DNA of 64,000 bases from Kaistia defluvii (GTDB lineage Bacteria; Pseudomonadota; Alphaproteobacteria; Rhizobiales; Kaistiaceae), in NCBI RefSeq assembly GCF_026343955.1, contig NZ_JAPKNI010000005.1:248001-312000 (forward strand). Reading direction: 5' to 3'. A program made the position numbers and the translations under genes. Shown in pieces: positions 41,912-50,933 of the stretch. Every line of letters begins with the position of its first letter. The first letter of the stretch is position 1. The notes below the pieces were generated by a model. It saw nothing but the letters and a program-made list of their open reading frames with translations, made no database searches and was not told the origin of the DNA.

Positions 41912-42649
41912 GAAGCCCTCCATTGCCGATCGCTACTTAAAGCCCATCCTATTGGCTAGGTAACGAGGTTACCGCGCAGATGGTTTCAGAGAAACCTCAA
42001 TAATCTTGCAAAAAATGATCAACATCGGAATCGAAACCCTACGGTAGGGTGAATCAAACTTGGATCCTGGAAAAATCTGATCGATATCCGGCGCTGATCT
42101 GACTCCGAAAGTCGGGATAAAGCGGTTTACCAACTGCACCGAACGCAAAATATGCCGACCTACCTTTTCGTAATGCACTCAATAATAGCCCTGACGAGAA
42201 CACATATATCCAACGTGGCAACGCTGGGACTGACGTTGATTCACTCGCCAGAACGCGATCTTTCCGACCGGAAAGCGCCAGGTCAGGTGCAGGCGACAAA
42301 AATCTCCCCTCAAAACGCCGTCGCCGAAGTATAAATTCGACTCGTAATTATGATATGCCGGCAAATTAATCACTGGTTCGGGATAATTAAGCCACTAGTG
42401 AAATTCATAAAACCGTTATACTTGCGGCACGGACCATTTTGCATTGCACCATCGAGCGTGGTCGCTAGGTTGCCGGTGCCTGACGCGAGGGGTCGCAGCG
42501 GGCACCGTACGCAGTGTCCGCAAACGGATGCGCGGCGGCCAACATGATGGGGGTCTGGGCGCTTGATGTCGCGACGGCCTGATCTGCGGATCAGCTCGGA
42601 GCCGGAGCGGCTGCGCATTCGTACCCTCCCAATATTTGGAAGGTCAGAA
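41912..42649. promoter_or_regulatory. Long A/T-richer divergent intergenic region
   Basis: This gap of about 740 bases lies between the divergent collagen-like and porin genes. Its A/T content is clearly above the surroundings (for example 41990-42060 and 42340-42425). No gene is supported: the short open frames inside lack ribosome sites and protein-like composition. It probably holds both promoters and a long 5' leader for the porin; TTATAC at 42416-42421 is a possible -10 box. A regulatory RNA could also fit here. Confidence 0.4.
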
Positions 42650-43888
42650 ATGACGTTTAAGTCTGTTATCCTCGGCTCCGCGGCCGCGATCATCGTCGCT
42701 GGCGCAGCCAATGCCGCCGATCTCACCATTGCCGAGCCGGTTGACTACGTGAAGGTCTGCGACGCCTTCGGCAAGGGCTTCTTCTACTCGCCCGGCACGG
42801 ACACCTGCATCAAGGTCGGCGGCTATGTGAAGTTCATCACCACCTTTGGCGACTCTGACTACGGCGCATTCAACAAGGCCTATCCGGACAGCAACTGGGG
42901 CAACTTCGTCACCGAAGCCTCGATCCAGGTGACCGCCTCGTCGATCACGGAATACGGCAACCTGACCGGCTGGATCGACTACCGCGCCAAGACCGGCAAC
43001 ACGGCTGGCGGCGAGACTCTTGCTGACTACGTCAACGCCTCGACCAACTCGGCCTATGTCGACACCGCCTGGCTGCAGTTCGGCCCGGTCAAGGCCGGCT
43101 ACTTCGACTCGCTGTTCGATTTCGGCCAGGGCTTCACCGACAAGGGCAGCTACTCGTCGGACACCAAGACCGACCACATCGAGCTGTCCTACACGGTCAA
43201 CGGCTTCGGTCTGGCGATCTCGCTGGAAGACCCGCGTGACCGCGGCGCCGTCGGAACCTTCATTGACGACCTCGGCATTGACCGGGGTGGCAACAACAAT
43301 ATCCCGGACATCATTGCTGCCGTGACCTACAGCAGCGGCATCTTCAAGACCAAGATCGCCGGTGCCTACTTCCAGCACGCCGCCGATATCGATCTTGATA
43401 ACAACCTGCGTCACGACAAGACCGGCTTCGCCGTCGGTGGCATTGTCGAGCTGGCGCTCGACAACATCTCGAAGGGCGACAAGTTCCAGCTCTACGCGGC
43501 CTATGCCCAGAACGGCAACTCGTTCACCGGCATCACCGGCGGCTCTTCGGTCGCTGGCTACACCACCGGCTCGGTTGCCGGCGGCGCGGGTCTCGACGCA
43601 GTCCCGGGCGACAGCTGGAGCACCTTCGCTTCGTACAAGCACGTCTGGACCGACCGCGTTTGGTCGGCTCTTACGGTTGGCTACGCCAAGTTCGAAGGCA
43701 CGACCGACTACACGTTCTTCAAGGATCGCGAGTTCGACGCCTTCCGCGTTGGTGGTGCCGTCAACTTCACGCCGGTCAAGGGTCTCGACCTGATGGTCGA
43801 CGCTGCCTACAACAAGATCGATTCCGACACCGCCGCGATCGACGGTGACGCCTGGGCCACCACGATCTGGCTGAAGCGCTCCTGGTAA
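42650..43888 (+). CDS. Outer-membrane porin (Porin_2 / RopA family)
   Basis: A 412-residue porin. The signal peptide (MTFKSVILGSAAAIIVAGAA) is followed by the Rhizobiales porin landmark VKVCDAFGKGFFYSPGTDTC then IKVGGYVKF, with the conserved cysteine pair. Alternating beta strands run throughout and the protein ends in the outer-membrane signature with a terminal aromatic, WLKRSW. ATG 42650 follows GGAAGG. A strong terminator follows. Codon use is very regular, as expected of a highly expressed gene. Confidence 0.93.
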   Translation: MTFKSVILGSAAAIIVAGAANAADLTIAEPVDYVKVCDAFGKGFFYSPGTDTCIKVGGYVKFITTFGDSDYGAFNKAYPDSNWGNFVTEASIQVTASSITEYGNLTGWIDYRAKTGNTAGGETLADYVNASTNSAYVDTAWLQFGPVKAGYFDSLFDFGQGFTDKGSYSSDTKTDHIELSYTVNGFGLAISLEDPRDRGAVGTFIDDLGIDRGGNNNIPDIIAAVTYSSGIFKTKIAGAYFQHAADIDLDNNLRHDKTGFAVGGIVELALDNISKGDKFQLYAAYAQNGNSFTGITGGSSVAGYTTGSVAGGAGLDAVPGDSWSTFASYKHVWTDRVWSALTVGYAKFEGTTDYTFFKDREFDAFRVGGAVNFTPVKGLDLMVDAAYNKIDSDTAAIDGDAWATTIWLKRSW

Positions 43889-43925
43889 GCGATACGGCTC
43901 CACGCCGCGAGGCATGGATCCTGAG

Positions 43926-43957
43926 CCCGGCGGAGCGATCCGCCGGGTTTCTTTTTT
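43926..43957 (+). terminator. Rho-independent terminator of the porin gene
   Basis: The stem CCCGGCGGA (43926-43934), loop GCGA and TCCGCCGGG (43939-43947) are followed by TTTCTTTTTT. It lies 37 bases after the porin stop. Confidence 0.93.
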
Positions 43958-43961
43958 GCGG

Positions 43962-44270
43962 TCAATCCCGCAGCAGGGCCGCCAGGATGGTCGAGCGCTC
44001 GGCGGCGAGGTCGCCCTCGGCGGCCTTCTGTCCGGCCTGGCCATACCAGTAGCGCGCGTTCCAGAGATCGCCCTCGATGCGGTGGACATGGGCGTGCACC
44101 CAGGCGCCGGCGCGGCTGGCGTCGTCCTGGACCAGGGTATGCGCCGCCTCCCACTCGCCCTTTTCCAGATGCCAGAGCGCCTGCAGCGGCGCCGAGAGCC
44201 CCGCGGGCGGCTCGGCATCGGCAAGCGTCGCGCGAAAACCATCCGCCGACAGGGTAGGTATCCGGTCCAT
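43962..44270 (-). CDS. Small conserved protein of unknown function
   Basis: This 102-residue protein starts MDRIPTLSADGFRATLAD and has a conserved core PLQALWHLEKGEWEAAHTLV, AWVHAHVHRIEGDLWNARYW with many tryptophans and histidines. I recognise it as a widespread bacterial hypothetical with a TPR-like helical repeat character, but no function is known to me. GGAGGAAGAGG precedes ATG 44270. It is divergent from the YjhX-like gene. Confidence 0.75.
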   Translation of the reverse strand: MDRIPTLSADGFRATLADAEPPAGLSAPLQALWHLEKGEWEAAHTLVQDDASRAGAWVHAHVHRIEGDLWNARYWYGQAGQKAAEGDLAAERSTILAALLRD

Positions 44271-44343
44271 CCTCTTCCTCCCAAACGAACGTTGCCGCGC
44301 AGCAACGGAGGCAAACGCGCCACGCACACCATGCCAAACGAGC

Positions 44344-44372
44344 TTGCCCGCGCCAATGGATAGCACTATAAG
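44344..44372 (+). promoter_or_regulatory. Sigma70-type promoter for the YjhX-like gene
   Basis: TTGCCC (44344-44349) and TATAAG (44367-44372) are separated by exactly 17 bases. Transcription would start near 44379, leaving about 15 bases before the leader ATG at 44395 and a 140-base leader before the YjhX-like gene. Confidence 0.6.
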
Positions 44373-44394
44373 CGCTGCCGTCTCAGGAGTTTGG

Positions 44395-44421
44395 ATGTCG
44401 ACTACTTCGCAGTCCCGGTGA
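44395..44421 (+). CDS. Putative 8-codon leader peptide (MSTTSQSR)
   Basis: The short frame MSTTSQSR begins at ATG 44395, 6 bases after AGGAG (44384-44389 region), a better ribosome site than the downstream gene possesses, and ends at TGA 44419-44421. It is immediately followed by a 7-bp hairpin (44424-44444). In E. coli the homologous toxin gene topAI (yjhX) is controlled by a translated leader peptide that responds to ribosome-targeting antibiotics. The same arrangement here is inferred, not shown. Confidence 0.5.
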   Translation: MSTTSQSR

Positions 44422-44423
44422 TC

Positions 44424-44488
44424 CCCTGCCCGTAAGCGGCAGGGATTGAAGTCCTCGCGCCCTCGGCGCGCGGCCCGCGGAATCGCGG
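44424..44488 (+). promoter_or_regulatory. Leader hairpins between the leader peptide and the YjhX-like gene
   Basis: CCCTGCC (44424-44430) pairs with GGCAGGG (44438-44444), starting two bases after the leader stop codon. A second stem, CCGCG-GAAT-CGCGG, is at 44475-44488. Translation or stalling on the leader peptide would change this folding. No T-run follows, so any attenuation would be Rho-dependent or at translation initiation. Confidence 0.5.
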
Positions 44489-44522
44489 CTGCGATCACCT
44501 GATTCCTGAACGAAATCCCATC

Positions 44523-44780
44523 ATGAATGTCTCGAAACTCGAGCAGCGCGTCTTGCACGCGCTCGCTCAGGGCGGCGTTATCCGCCATCGCAAGAATGAA
44601 TCCGGCCGCATCATCGCGGCGGACTGCACGACCAGGGACGGTTGGATCCTGACGGATTGTTCGCTTGACCTGTTCCAGCGCCTGAAGCGGCGGCGGCTGA
44701 TCGCGTCGCAGAACGGCGCGCCCTACCGCATCACGCGGGCAGGCCTGGACGCGGTACGCGCCCAGTTGGACAACCGCTAA
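44523..44780 (+). CDS. YjhX/TopAI family protein (UPF0386, topoisomerase I-inhibiting toxin family)
   Basis: An 85-residue protein collinear with E. coli YjhX/Top[60 protein letters not shown] and the C-terminal VRAQLDNR all correspond. E. coli TopAI binds and inhibits topoisomerase I and is neutralised by the GNAT protein YjhQ; no yjhQ-like gene is adjacent here. No Shine-Dalgarno precedes ATG 44523, consistent with a controlled leader. Activity as a toxin in this organism is inferred from the family only. Confidence 0.85.
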   Translation: MNVSKLEQRVLHALAQGGVIRHRKNESGRIIAADCTTRDGWILTDCSLDLFQRLKRRRLIASQNGAPYRITRAGLDAVRAQLDNR

Positions 44781-44786
44781 ACAATT

Positions 44787-44816
44787 AGGCCGGCGGGCTC
44801 CCGGGCTCGCCGGCCT
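44787..44816. terminator. Hairpin after the YjhX-like gene
   Basis: AGGCCGGCG (44787-44795) pairs with CGCCGGCCT (44808-44816), six bases after the stop. No T-run follows. A further small hairpin (ACCTCTCC/GGAGAGGT, 44884-44904) of the dispersed palindrome type lies before the convergent chorismate mutase gene. Confidence 0.5.
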
Positions 44817-44960
44817 GCCCATGGGCAGTACGAGGGCTATGGACTGGAGGAGGATCCATCAAGGGACCGTTGCCCTGCCCTTCACCTCTCCCTGAAGGAG
44901 AGGTCGGCGTTCGTGCTACACTCTCCGTGGATGCTTACCACGGGGGCCGCCGGCCCTGCC

Positions 44961-45266
44961 TTACTGCGCGAGGCGGGCGGCGATGGTGCGCCGCTCGAAC
45001 TCGATGTTCCACTCGATCAGCCGGCGCCAGAGATCGCGCGCCAGCTGTTCGTCGAGGCCAGCCTCGCCCGCGGCCAAGGCGACGCGGTCGAGCACCTCGT
45101 CGACCCGTTCCGGTACCAGCGCCTCGTCCGGCGAAGACTTGATCTCGGCCATCCGCTGCACATAGCCGAAGCGCTCAGCCAGCAAAGCGACGAGATCGGC
45201 GTCCAGGCGGTCGATCTCGGTGCGGATATGCGCCTTGGTCGTGCAGTCAGCCGGCTTGCGGATCAT
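44961..45266 (-). CDS. Chorismate mutase (AroQ class)
   Basis: A 101-residue all-helical mutase that turns chorismate into prephenate. AroQ landmarks are RTEIDRLDADLVALLAERF near residue 15, YVQRMAEIKSS, VPERVDEVLDRV and the C-terminal LWRRLIEWNIEFERR with the catalytic-region glutamate. It lies one base after gatA on the same strand, and appears to be co-transcribed with it. Confidence 0.9.
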   Translation of the reverse strand: MIRKPADCTTKAHIRTEIDRLDADLVALLAERFGYVQRMAEIKSSPDEALVPERVDEVLDRVALAAGEAGLDEQLARDLWRRLIEWNIEFERRTIAARLAQ

Positions 45267-45267
45267 G

Positions 45268-46755
45268 TCACCACCACTTGGACGGCGTGAAGGTGCCAGC
45301 AGCGTCCTCGATCACCTGTCCGAGACGGAACAGCGTCTCTTCCTCGAACGGACGGCCGATCAGCTGCAGGCCGAGCGGCAGCTTCGACTTGTCGAGGCCG
45401 GCCGGAACGGCGAGGCCCGGCAGGCCGGCCATGTTGACCGTCACCGTGAAGATGTCGTTCAGATACATCTCGACCGGCGAGGCCGTGGTCATTTCCGCGA
45501 GGCCGAAGGCGGCCGAAGGAGTCGCCGGCGTCAGCACGGCATCGACGCCCGCTTCGAAAGCGAGATCGAAATCGCGCTTGATCAGCGTGCGGATCTTCTG
45601 CGCGCGGACGTAATAGGCGTCGTAATAGCCGGCCGAGAGCACATAGGTGCCGATCAGGATGCGGCGCTTCACTTCATGGCCGAAGCCGGCCGAACGGGTG
45701 TTTTCATACATCGAGGCGATGTCTTCGCCCGGAACCCGCAGGCCATAGCGTACGCCGTCATAGCGGGCGAGGTTGGACGAGGCCTCGGCGGGCGCCACGA
45801 TGTAATAGGCCGGCAGGGCATATTTCGTGTGCGGCAGCGAGATGTCGACGATCTCGGCGCCGGCTTCCTTGAGCCAGGCAATGCCCTGCTGCCAGAGCGC
45901 CTCGATCTCGGCCGACATGCCGTCGAGCCGGTATTCGCGCGGGATGCCGATCCGCAGGCCCTTGACCGACTGGCCGATCGCGCCCTCGTAATCGCCCACC
46001 GGCACGTCGACGGAGGTGGTGTCCTTGGCGTCGACCGAGGCCATCGACTTCAGCAGGATGGCGGCGTCGCGCACCGTGCGGGCGATCGGGCCGGCCTGGT
46101 CCAGCGACGAGGCGAAGGCGACCGTGCCCCAGCGCGAGCAGCGGCCATAGGTCGGCTTGATGCCGACCGTGCCGGTGAAGGCGGCCGGCTGGCGGATCGA
46201 GCCGCCGGTATCGGTCGCGGTCGCGCCGGCGCAAAGGCGCGCGGCCACGGCGGCGGCGGAACCGCCCGACGAGCCGCCCGGCACCAGCGGCGCGTTGGAG
46301 CCTTCCTTGCGCCAGGGATTGACGACCGGGCCGTAGAACGACGTCTCGTTCGACGAGCCCATGGCGAACTCGTCCATGTTCAGCTTGCCGAGCATGACCG
46401 CGCCGTCGTTCCAGAGATTGGCCGTGACGGTCGATTCATAGTTGGGCTTGAACTTGTCGAGGATGTGCGACGCGGCCTGGGTATGCACGCCCTCGGTCGC
46501 GAACAGGTCCTTGACGCCGATCGGCACGCCTTCCAGCGCACGCGCCTCGCCCTTGGCCAGCTTTGCGTCGGAAGCCGCCGCCATGCTGAGCGCCTGCTCC
46601 GGCGTCTCGACGATATAGGCATTGAGCGCGCGCGCCGCCTCCATCGAGGCGAGATAGGCCTGGGTCAGTTCGGTGGCGGAGAAGGCCTTGGCGGTCAGGC
46701 CGTCGCGGATTTCGGCAATGGTCAGGCTGGTCAGATCGGTCGAAGACATCGGCAT
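45268..46755 (-). CDS. gatA: Glutamyl-tRNA(Gln)/aspartyl-tRNA(Asn) amidotransferase subunit A
   Basis: A 495-residue amidase-signature protein that supplies ammonia from glutamine in the indirect tRNA amidation pathway. The catalytic Ser-cisSer-Lys triad is visible: lysine in [13 protein letters not shown], serines in [14 protein letters not shown] and [29 protein letters not shown] and [19 protein letters not shown] are GatA-specific. gatC lies just upstream, separated by 89 bases; gatB is outside the window. Confidence 0.96.
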   Translation of the reverse strand: MPMSSTDLTSLTIAEIRDGLTAKAFSATELTQAYLASMEAARALNAYIVETPEQALSMAAASDAKLAKGEARALEGVPIGVKDLFATEGVHTQAASHILDKFKPNYESTVTANLWNDGAVMLGKLNMDEFAMGSSNETSFYGPVVNPWRKEGSNAPLVPGGSSGGSAAAVAARLCAGATATDTGGSIRQPAAFTGTVGIKPTYGRCSRWGTVAFASSLDQAGPIARTVRDAAILLKSMASVDAKDTTSVDVPVGDYEGAIGQSVKGLRIGIPREYRLDGMSAEIEALWQQGIAWLKEAGAEIVDISLPHTKYALPAYYIVAPAEASSNLARYDGVRYGLRVPGEDIASMYENTRSAGFGHEVKRRILIGTYVLSAGYYDAYYVRAQKIRTLIKRDFDLAFEAGVDAVLTPATPSAAFGLAEMTTASPVEMYLNDIFTVTVNMAGLPGLAVPAGLDKSKLPLGLQLIGRPFEEETLFRLGQVIEDAAGTFTPSKWW

Positions 46756-46844
46756 CTCGAATGTCAGGAGGCGGTGCGCGGCGTCACCGGGCTTGAGGAC
46801 GCGCGGCGCCCTCTTCGGAAAAGTCGGCGTCTAGCGCCCGGCGG

Positions 46845-47132
46845 TCACTCGACGACCTTGGGCACGACGAAGAAATCATCGTCCGAGACGGGCGCATTGG
46901 CGACGACGCGATCGGCATAGAAGCCGTCGGTGACGACATCGGCGCGCTTCTTCATCGTCTGCGCGACGACCGAGGTCAGCGGCTCGACGCCCTCGACATC
47001 GACCTCGTTCAATTGCTCGGCAAAGCCGAGAATCGCGTTGATCTCGCCCTGGAAGGATTGGGCTTCCTCCTCGGTGACAGCGATCCGGGCGAGATGAGCG
47101 ACCCGCTTGACGGTGGCGATGTCGACGGACAT
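46845..47132 (-). CDS. gatC: Aspartyl/glutamyl-tRNA amidotransferase subunit C
   Basis: A 95-residue GatC. It reads [20 protein letters not shown], then [20 protein letters not shown] and VEPLTSVV, the usual structural-subunit motifs, with the C-terminal [12 protein letters not shown] 47132 begins the canonical protein; upstream codons are not family-like. It stabilises the GatA-GatB complex and heads the operon gatC-gatA-chorismate mutase. Confidence 0.96.
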   Translation of the reverse strand: MSVDIATVKRVAHLARIAVTEEEAQSFQGEINAILGFAEQLNEVDVEGVEPLTSVVAQTMKKRADVVTDGFYADRVVANAPVSDDDFFVVPKVVE

Positions 47133-47366
47133 GGCGAGAACCCTTTGGCAAGAGCCGTTGACGAGGCGGTTGAGCGCGCCGGCCACGGCGGAAATGATCC
47201 GCTCGCTATATCACCCGCCTCTGCCGCATCGCAACTGAACAGGCCACACGCAGGAAGGATTGCCGCCCGCGGCGACCCTGCGCCGCCGCTGCGCCGGATC
47301 GATTGCGGCCCCGCTCCCGGACGGATAGTTTCCCCTCACGCGGCATCGCGCCGCCACCGGGCCGTC

Positions 47367-48644
47367 ATGTCGATCCCTGCCAATGCCCTCGCCGGCTTCT
47401 GCCGCGACTGCCTGACGCCCGCTTCCGGGCCGCGTTGCCGCGCCTGCGGCAGCCCGCGCATCGCTTCGCATCCAGAACTCGGCACGCTCTCCATCACCCA
47501 TGTCGATTGCGACGCCTTCTACGCCTCGATCGAGAAGCGCGACGACCCGAGCCTTGCCGACCAGGCCGTCATCATCGGCGGGGGAAAACGCGGCGTCGTC
47601 TCGACCTGCTGCTACATCGCCCGCATCCACGGCGTCCGCTCGGCCATGCCGATGTACAAGGCGCTCGACCTTTGCCCGGACGCGGTTGTGATTCGGCCGA
47701 ACATGGAGAAATACGTCGCCGTCGGCCAGCAGATCCGCGCGCTGATGCAGGAACTGACGCCGCTGGTCGAGCCGATCTCGATCGACGAGGCCTTCCTCGA
47801 TCTCTCCGGCACGGAGCGGCTGCATGGCGCGCCACCGGCGCTGACCATCGCCCGCTTCGCCCGCCGCGTCGAACAGGAGATCGGCATCACCATCTCGGTC
47901 GGGCTCTCCTTCAACAAGTTCCTGGCCAAGCTCGCCTCCGACCTCGACAAGCCGCGCGGCTTCTCCGTCATCGGCCGCGCCGAAGCGCTGACCTTCCTGG
48001 CCGAAAAGCCGGTCGGCATGATCTGGGGCGTCGGCAAGGCGCTGGAAGCGAAGCTCGCCGAACAGGGCATCAAGACGATCGGCCAGCTGCAGCGCATGGA
48101 GGAAAGCGACCTCGCCAGGCGCTATGGCGTCATGGGCCTGCGGCTCGCCCGCCTCGCCCGCGCCGACGACCGCCGCACCGTCGAGCCGCGCCACGAGGCC
48201 AAATCGATCGGCGCCGAGACCACCTTCGACCACGACCACGCCGACCTCGCCACACTCAGGCCGATCCTGCGCCGCCTGTCGGAGAAGGTATCCGCCCGGC
48301 TGAAGCGCGCCGAGCTCGCCGCCTGCAACGTGACGCTGAAGCTCAAATCCTCCGATTTCAAGCTGCGCACCCGCTCGCGCCAGCTCGCCGACCCGACCCG
48401 CCTCGCCGACCGCATTTTTCGCACGGCCGAGCAGCTTCTGGCGCACGAGACCGACGGCACCACCTATCGCCTGATCGGTGTGTCGGTATCGGATTTCTCC
48501 GATCCGCAGCGGGCCGATCCGGACGATCTCGTCGACCCCGCCGCCGCCAAGCGCGCCAAGGCAGAGGCCGCGATCGACAAGGTGCGCGGCAAGTTCGGCA
48601 AGGCCGCCGTCGAGCACGGCCTGACCTTTCGCAAGCCGGAATAG
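47367..48644 (+). CDS. dinB: DNA polymerase IV with N-terminal zinc-ribbon-like extension
   Basis: A 425-residue Y-family translesion polymerase. The palm motifs are [17 protein letters not shown] (residue 45 on) and the catalytic [30 protein letters not shown] and [11 protein letters not shown] complete the catalytic core, with a little-finger domain at the C-terminus. Residues 12-27 carry CxxC-x8-CxxC (C12, C15, C24, C27), a probable zinc-binding extension absent from E. coli DinB but seen in alphaproteobacterial relatives. It lacks an obvious beta-clamp motif at the extreme C-terminus. Confidence 0.93.
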   Translation: MSIPANALAGFCRDCLTPASGPRCRACGSPRIASHPELGTLSITHVDCDAFYASIEKRDDPSLADQAVIIGGGKRGVVSTCCYIARIHGVRSAMPMYKALDLCPDAVVIRPNMEKYVAVGQQIRALMQELTPLVEPISIDEAFLDLSGTERLHGAPPALTIARFARRVEQEIGITISVGLSFNKFLAKLASDLDKPRGFSVIGRAEALTFLAEKPVGMIWGVGKALEAKLAEQGIKTIGQLQRMEESDLARRYGVMGLRLARLARADDRRTVEPRHEAKSIGAETTFDHDHADLATLRPILRRLSEKVSARLKRAELAACNVTLKLKSSDFKLRTRSRQLADPTRLADRIFRTAEQLLAHETDGTTYRLIGVSVSDFSDPQRADPDDLVDPAAAKRAKAEAAIDKVRGKFGKAAVEHGLTFRKPE

Positions 48645-48671
48645 GGCTCGAACCGCCCGGGAGGACACGCC

Positions 48672-49103
48672 ATGACCAAGCCCACGCACGACGCGGAGCC
48701 GGCGGCAGGCGTCGCCGCCTCCGACATCATCGACGCGAAGATCCGCGACCTCGCCGACTGGCGCGGCGAGACGCTGGCGCAGGTCCGCCGGCTGATCCGC
48801 GACGCCGACCCGGATGTCGTGGAGGAGGTGAAATGGCGCGGCGTGCCCGTCTGGTCGCAGGACGGCATCCTCTGCACCGGCGAGACCTACAAATCCGCCG
48901 TCAAGCTGACCTTCGCCCACGGCGCCGCGCTCGACGACCCTTCCGGCCTGTTCAATGCGAGCCTCGAGGGAAACACCCGCCGCGCCATCGACCTCCACGA
49001 GGGCGAGGCGATCGACGGGCCGGCGTTCCAGGCGCTGATCGGCGCGGCGATCGCGCGCAACCGGGCGAAGGGCAAAAAGCCCCGGAAACCCGGGGCTGGC
49101 TGA
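48672..49103 (+). CDS. DUF1801-domain protein
   Basis: A 143-residue protein with the DUF1801 (YdhG-like) pattern: WRGETLAQVRRLIRDADPDV near residue 32, VEEVKWRGVPVWSQDG and CTGETYKSAVKLTFAHGA, then LDDPSGLFNASLEGNTRRAI. The fold is known but the function is not. It starts 27 bases after dinB. A small hairpin (AGCCCCGG/CCGGGGCT) lies over its last codons, 49078-49097. Confidence 0.85.
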   Translation: MTKPTHDAEPAAGVAASDIIDAKIRDLADWRGETLAQVRRLIRDADPDVVEEVKWRGVPVWSQDGILCTGETYKSAVKLTFAHGAALDDPSGLFNASLEGNTRRAIDLHEGEAIDGPAFQALIGAAIARNRAKGKKPRKPGAG

Positions 49104-49219
49104 CCCGGCCTTTGCCCGCTATCCCCGCCTCGCGAACGAACCCGAAAACGGTGGTTGCCCGCGCCCGCGCCGCCGATCATGATCCTCTCCCGATCGTGTG
49201 GAATCGCAGAGAAAACAAT

Positions 49220-50875
49220 ATGTCGGAAGCAACGCTCCATCCTCTCGCCGGCAAGCCGGTTCCCCGCTCGGCCCTCACCAACATTCCGCGGCTGATGACC
49301 GCCTATTTCGCGCTGACGCCGGACCCGGCGATCGCGACCCAGAAGGTGGCGTTCGGCACGTCGGGCCATCGCGGCTCGGCCTTCGCCTCCGCCTTCAACG
49401 AATGGCACATCCTGGCGATCACCCAGGCCGTCTGCCTCTATCGGAGCCAAGCCGGCATCACCGGCCCGCTCTTCATCGGCATGGACAGCCACGCCCTCTC
49501 CGAGGCCGCCCTCACCTCGGCGATCGAGGTGCTGGCCGCCAATGGCGTCGAGACCCTGGTCGACGAGCATCTTGGCTATACGCCGACGCCGGTCATCTCG
49601 CATGCCATCCTCACCTACAACAAAGGCCGCACCGAAGGCCTCGCCGACGGCATCGTGATCAGCCCGTCGCACAATCCGCCCGATGATGGCGGCTTCAAGT
49701 ACAACCCGACCAATGGCGGCCCGGCCGATGTCGACGTCACCTCATGGATCGGCAAGGCGGCCAACGAGTTCCTGGCGACAAAACTCGCCGGCGTGAAGCG
49801 CATGCCCTTCGCCCGCGCCCGCAAGGAAGCCTGCATCCGCCCGTATGACTACATCACCCCCTATGTCGCCGATCTCGCCTCCGTCATCGACATGGAAGCC
49901 ATTCGCGCGGCGGGTGTAAAAATCGGCATCGACCCACTCGGCGGCGCCGCCGTGCGCTACTGGGAGCCGATGATCGAGCGCTTCAAGCTCGACGCCACGG
50001 TCGTCAACGACATCGTCGACCCGACCTTCGCCTTCATGACGGCGGACTGGGACGGCAAGATCCGCATGGACTGCTCCTCGCCCTACGCCATGGCGCCGCT
50101 GATCGCGCTCGCCGAAAAATTCGACATCGCCTTCGCCAACGACACCGACGCCGACCGCCACGGCATCGTCACGCCCTCGGGCGGGCTGATGAACCCCAAC
50201 CAGTACCTCTCCGCCTCGATCGCCTATCTCTGCCGCCACCGGCCGGAATGGAGCGAAGCGAGCGCCTTCGGCAAGACGGCCGTCTCCAGCGGCATGATCG
50301 ATCGCGTCGTCGCCAAGATGGGCCGAAAATTGGTCGAGGTCCCGGTCGGCTTCAAATGGTTCAGCGCCGGGCTGATCGATGGTTCGCTCGCCTTTGGCGG
50401 CGAGGAAAGCGCCGGCGCCTCGTTCCTGCGCCGCGACGGCTCTGTCTGGACCACCGACAAGGACGGCCTGATCATGGGCCTGCTGGCGGCCGAGATCACC
50501 GCCACCACCGGGCAGGACCCCAACCAGCTCTACCAGTCGGTCACGTCGGATCTTGGCAAATCCTATTACGCGCGCATCGACGCCCCGGCGACGGTGGAGC
50601 AGAAGGCGATCCTTGGAAAACTCGATCCGTCCAAGATCGACGCGGCGGAGCTTGCCGGCGAGCCGGTGACGGCCCGCCTCACCCGCGCGCCGGGCAACGA
50701 CGCCTCGATCGGCGGCATCAAGGTGGTGACCGAAAACGGCTGGTTCGCCGCCCGCCCCTCCGGCACGGAAGAAGTCTACAAGATCTACGCGGAGAGCTTC
50801 TTGAGCGCCGAGCACCTGGCGCAGATCCAGTCGGACGCAAGGGCTGTGGTGGCAAAGGTGTTTGCGGGGGGATGA
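49220..50875 (+). CDS. pgm: Phosphoglucomutase (alpha-D-glucose-specific)
   Basis: A 551-residue mutase interconverting glucose 1- and 6-phosphate. It has KVAFGTSGHRGSAF near residue 45, the phosphoserine loop VISPSHNPPDDGGFKYNP near residue 150, metal-binding FANDTDADRHGI near residue 305, GGEESAGASF near residue 395 and the phosphate-binding ARPSGTEEVYKIYAE near the C-terminus. Gene length is that of the bacterial Pgm (not PgcA/GlmM) subfamily. The start is ATG 49220. Confidence 0.96.
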   Translation: MSEATLHPLAGKPVPRSALTNIPRLMTAYFALTPDPAIATQKVAFGTSGHRGSAFASAFNEWHILAITQAVCLYRSQAGITGPLFIGMDSHALSEAALTSAIEVLAANGVETLVDEHLGYTPTPVISHAILTYNKGRTEGLADGIVISPSHNPPDDGGFKYNPTNGGPADVDVTSWIGKAANEFLATKLAGVKRMPFARARKEACIRPYDYITPYVADLASVIDMEAIRAAGVKIGIDPLGGAAVRYWEPMIERFKLDATVVNDIVDPTFAFMTADWDGKIRMDCSSPYAMAPLIALAEKFDIAFANDTDADRHGIVTPSGGLMNPNQYLSASIAYLCRHRPEWSEASAFGKTAVSSGMIDRVVAKMGRKLVEVPVGFKWFSAGLIDGSLAFGGEESAGASFLRRDGSVWTTDKDGLIMGLLAAEITATTGQDPNQLYQSVTSDLGKSYYARIDAPATVEQKAILGKLDPSKIDAAELAGEPVTARLTRAPGNDASIGGIKVVTENGWFAARPSGTEEVYKIYAESFLSAEHLAQIQSDARAVVAKVFAGG

Positions 50876-50876
50876 G

Positions 50877-50898
50877 AGTTGCGGCTTGAGCCGCAACT
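50877..50898. terminator. Hairpin directly after pgm
   Basis: AGTTGCGGCT (50877-50886) and AGCCGCAACT (50889-50898) form a perfect 10-bp inverted repeat immediately after the pgm stop. It marks the boundary with the lower-GC cassette that follows on the opposite strand. Confidence 0.6.
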
Positions 50899-50933
50899 TA
50901 ATGCACTGACCACTATCCAACCGGGCTAGACAA

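Noticed and set aside
42152-42547. Several short open frames in the porin upstream gap
   Set aside because: No ribosome sites, overlapping on both strands, and no protein-like pattern.
45220-46920. 566-residue open frame on the plus strand over gatA
   Set aside because: Mirror of gatA in another frame; His/Arg/Asp-rich and without motifs.
47303-49219. Long in-frame upstream extension of pgm through dinB and the DUF1801 gene
   Set aside because: The frame is open by chance; the Pgm family start is at 49220, and dinB and DUF1801 are clear in other frames.
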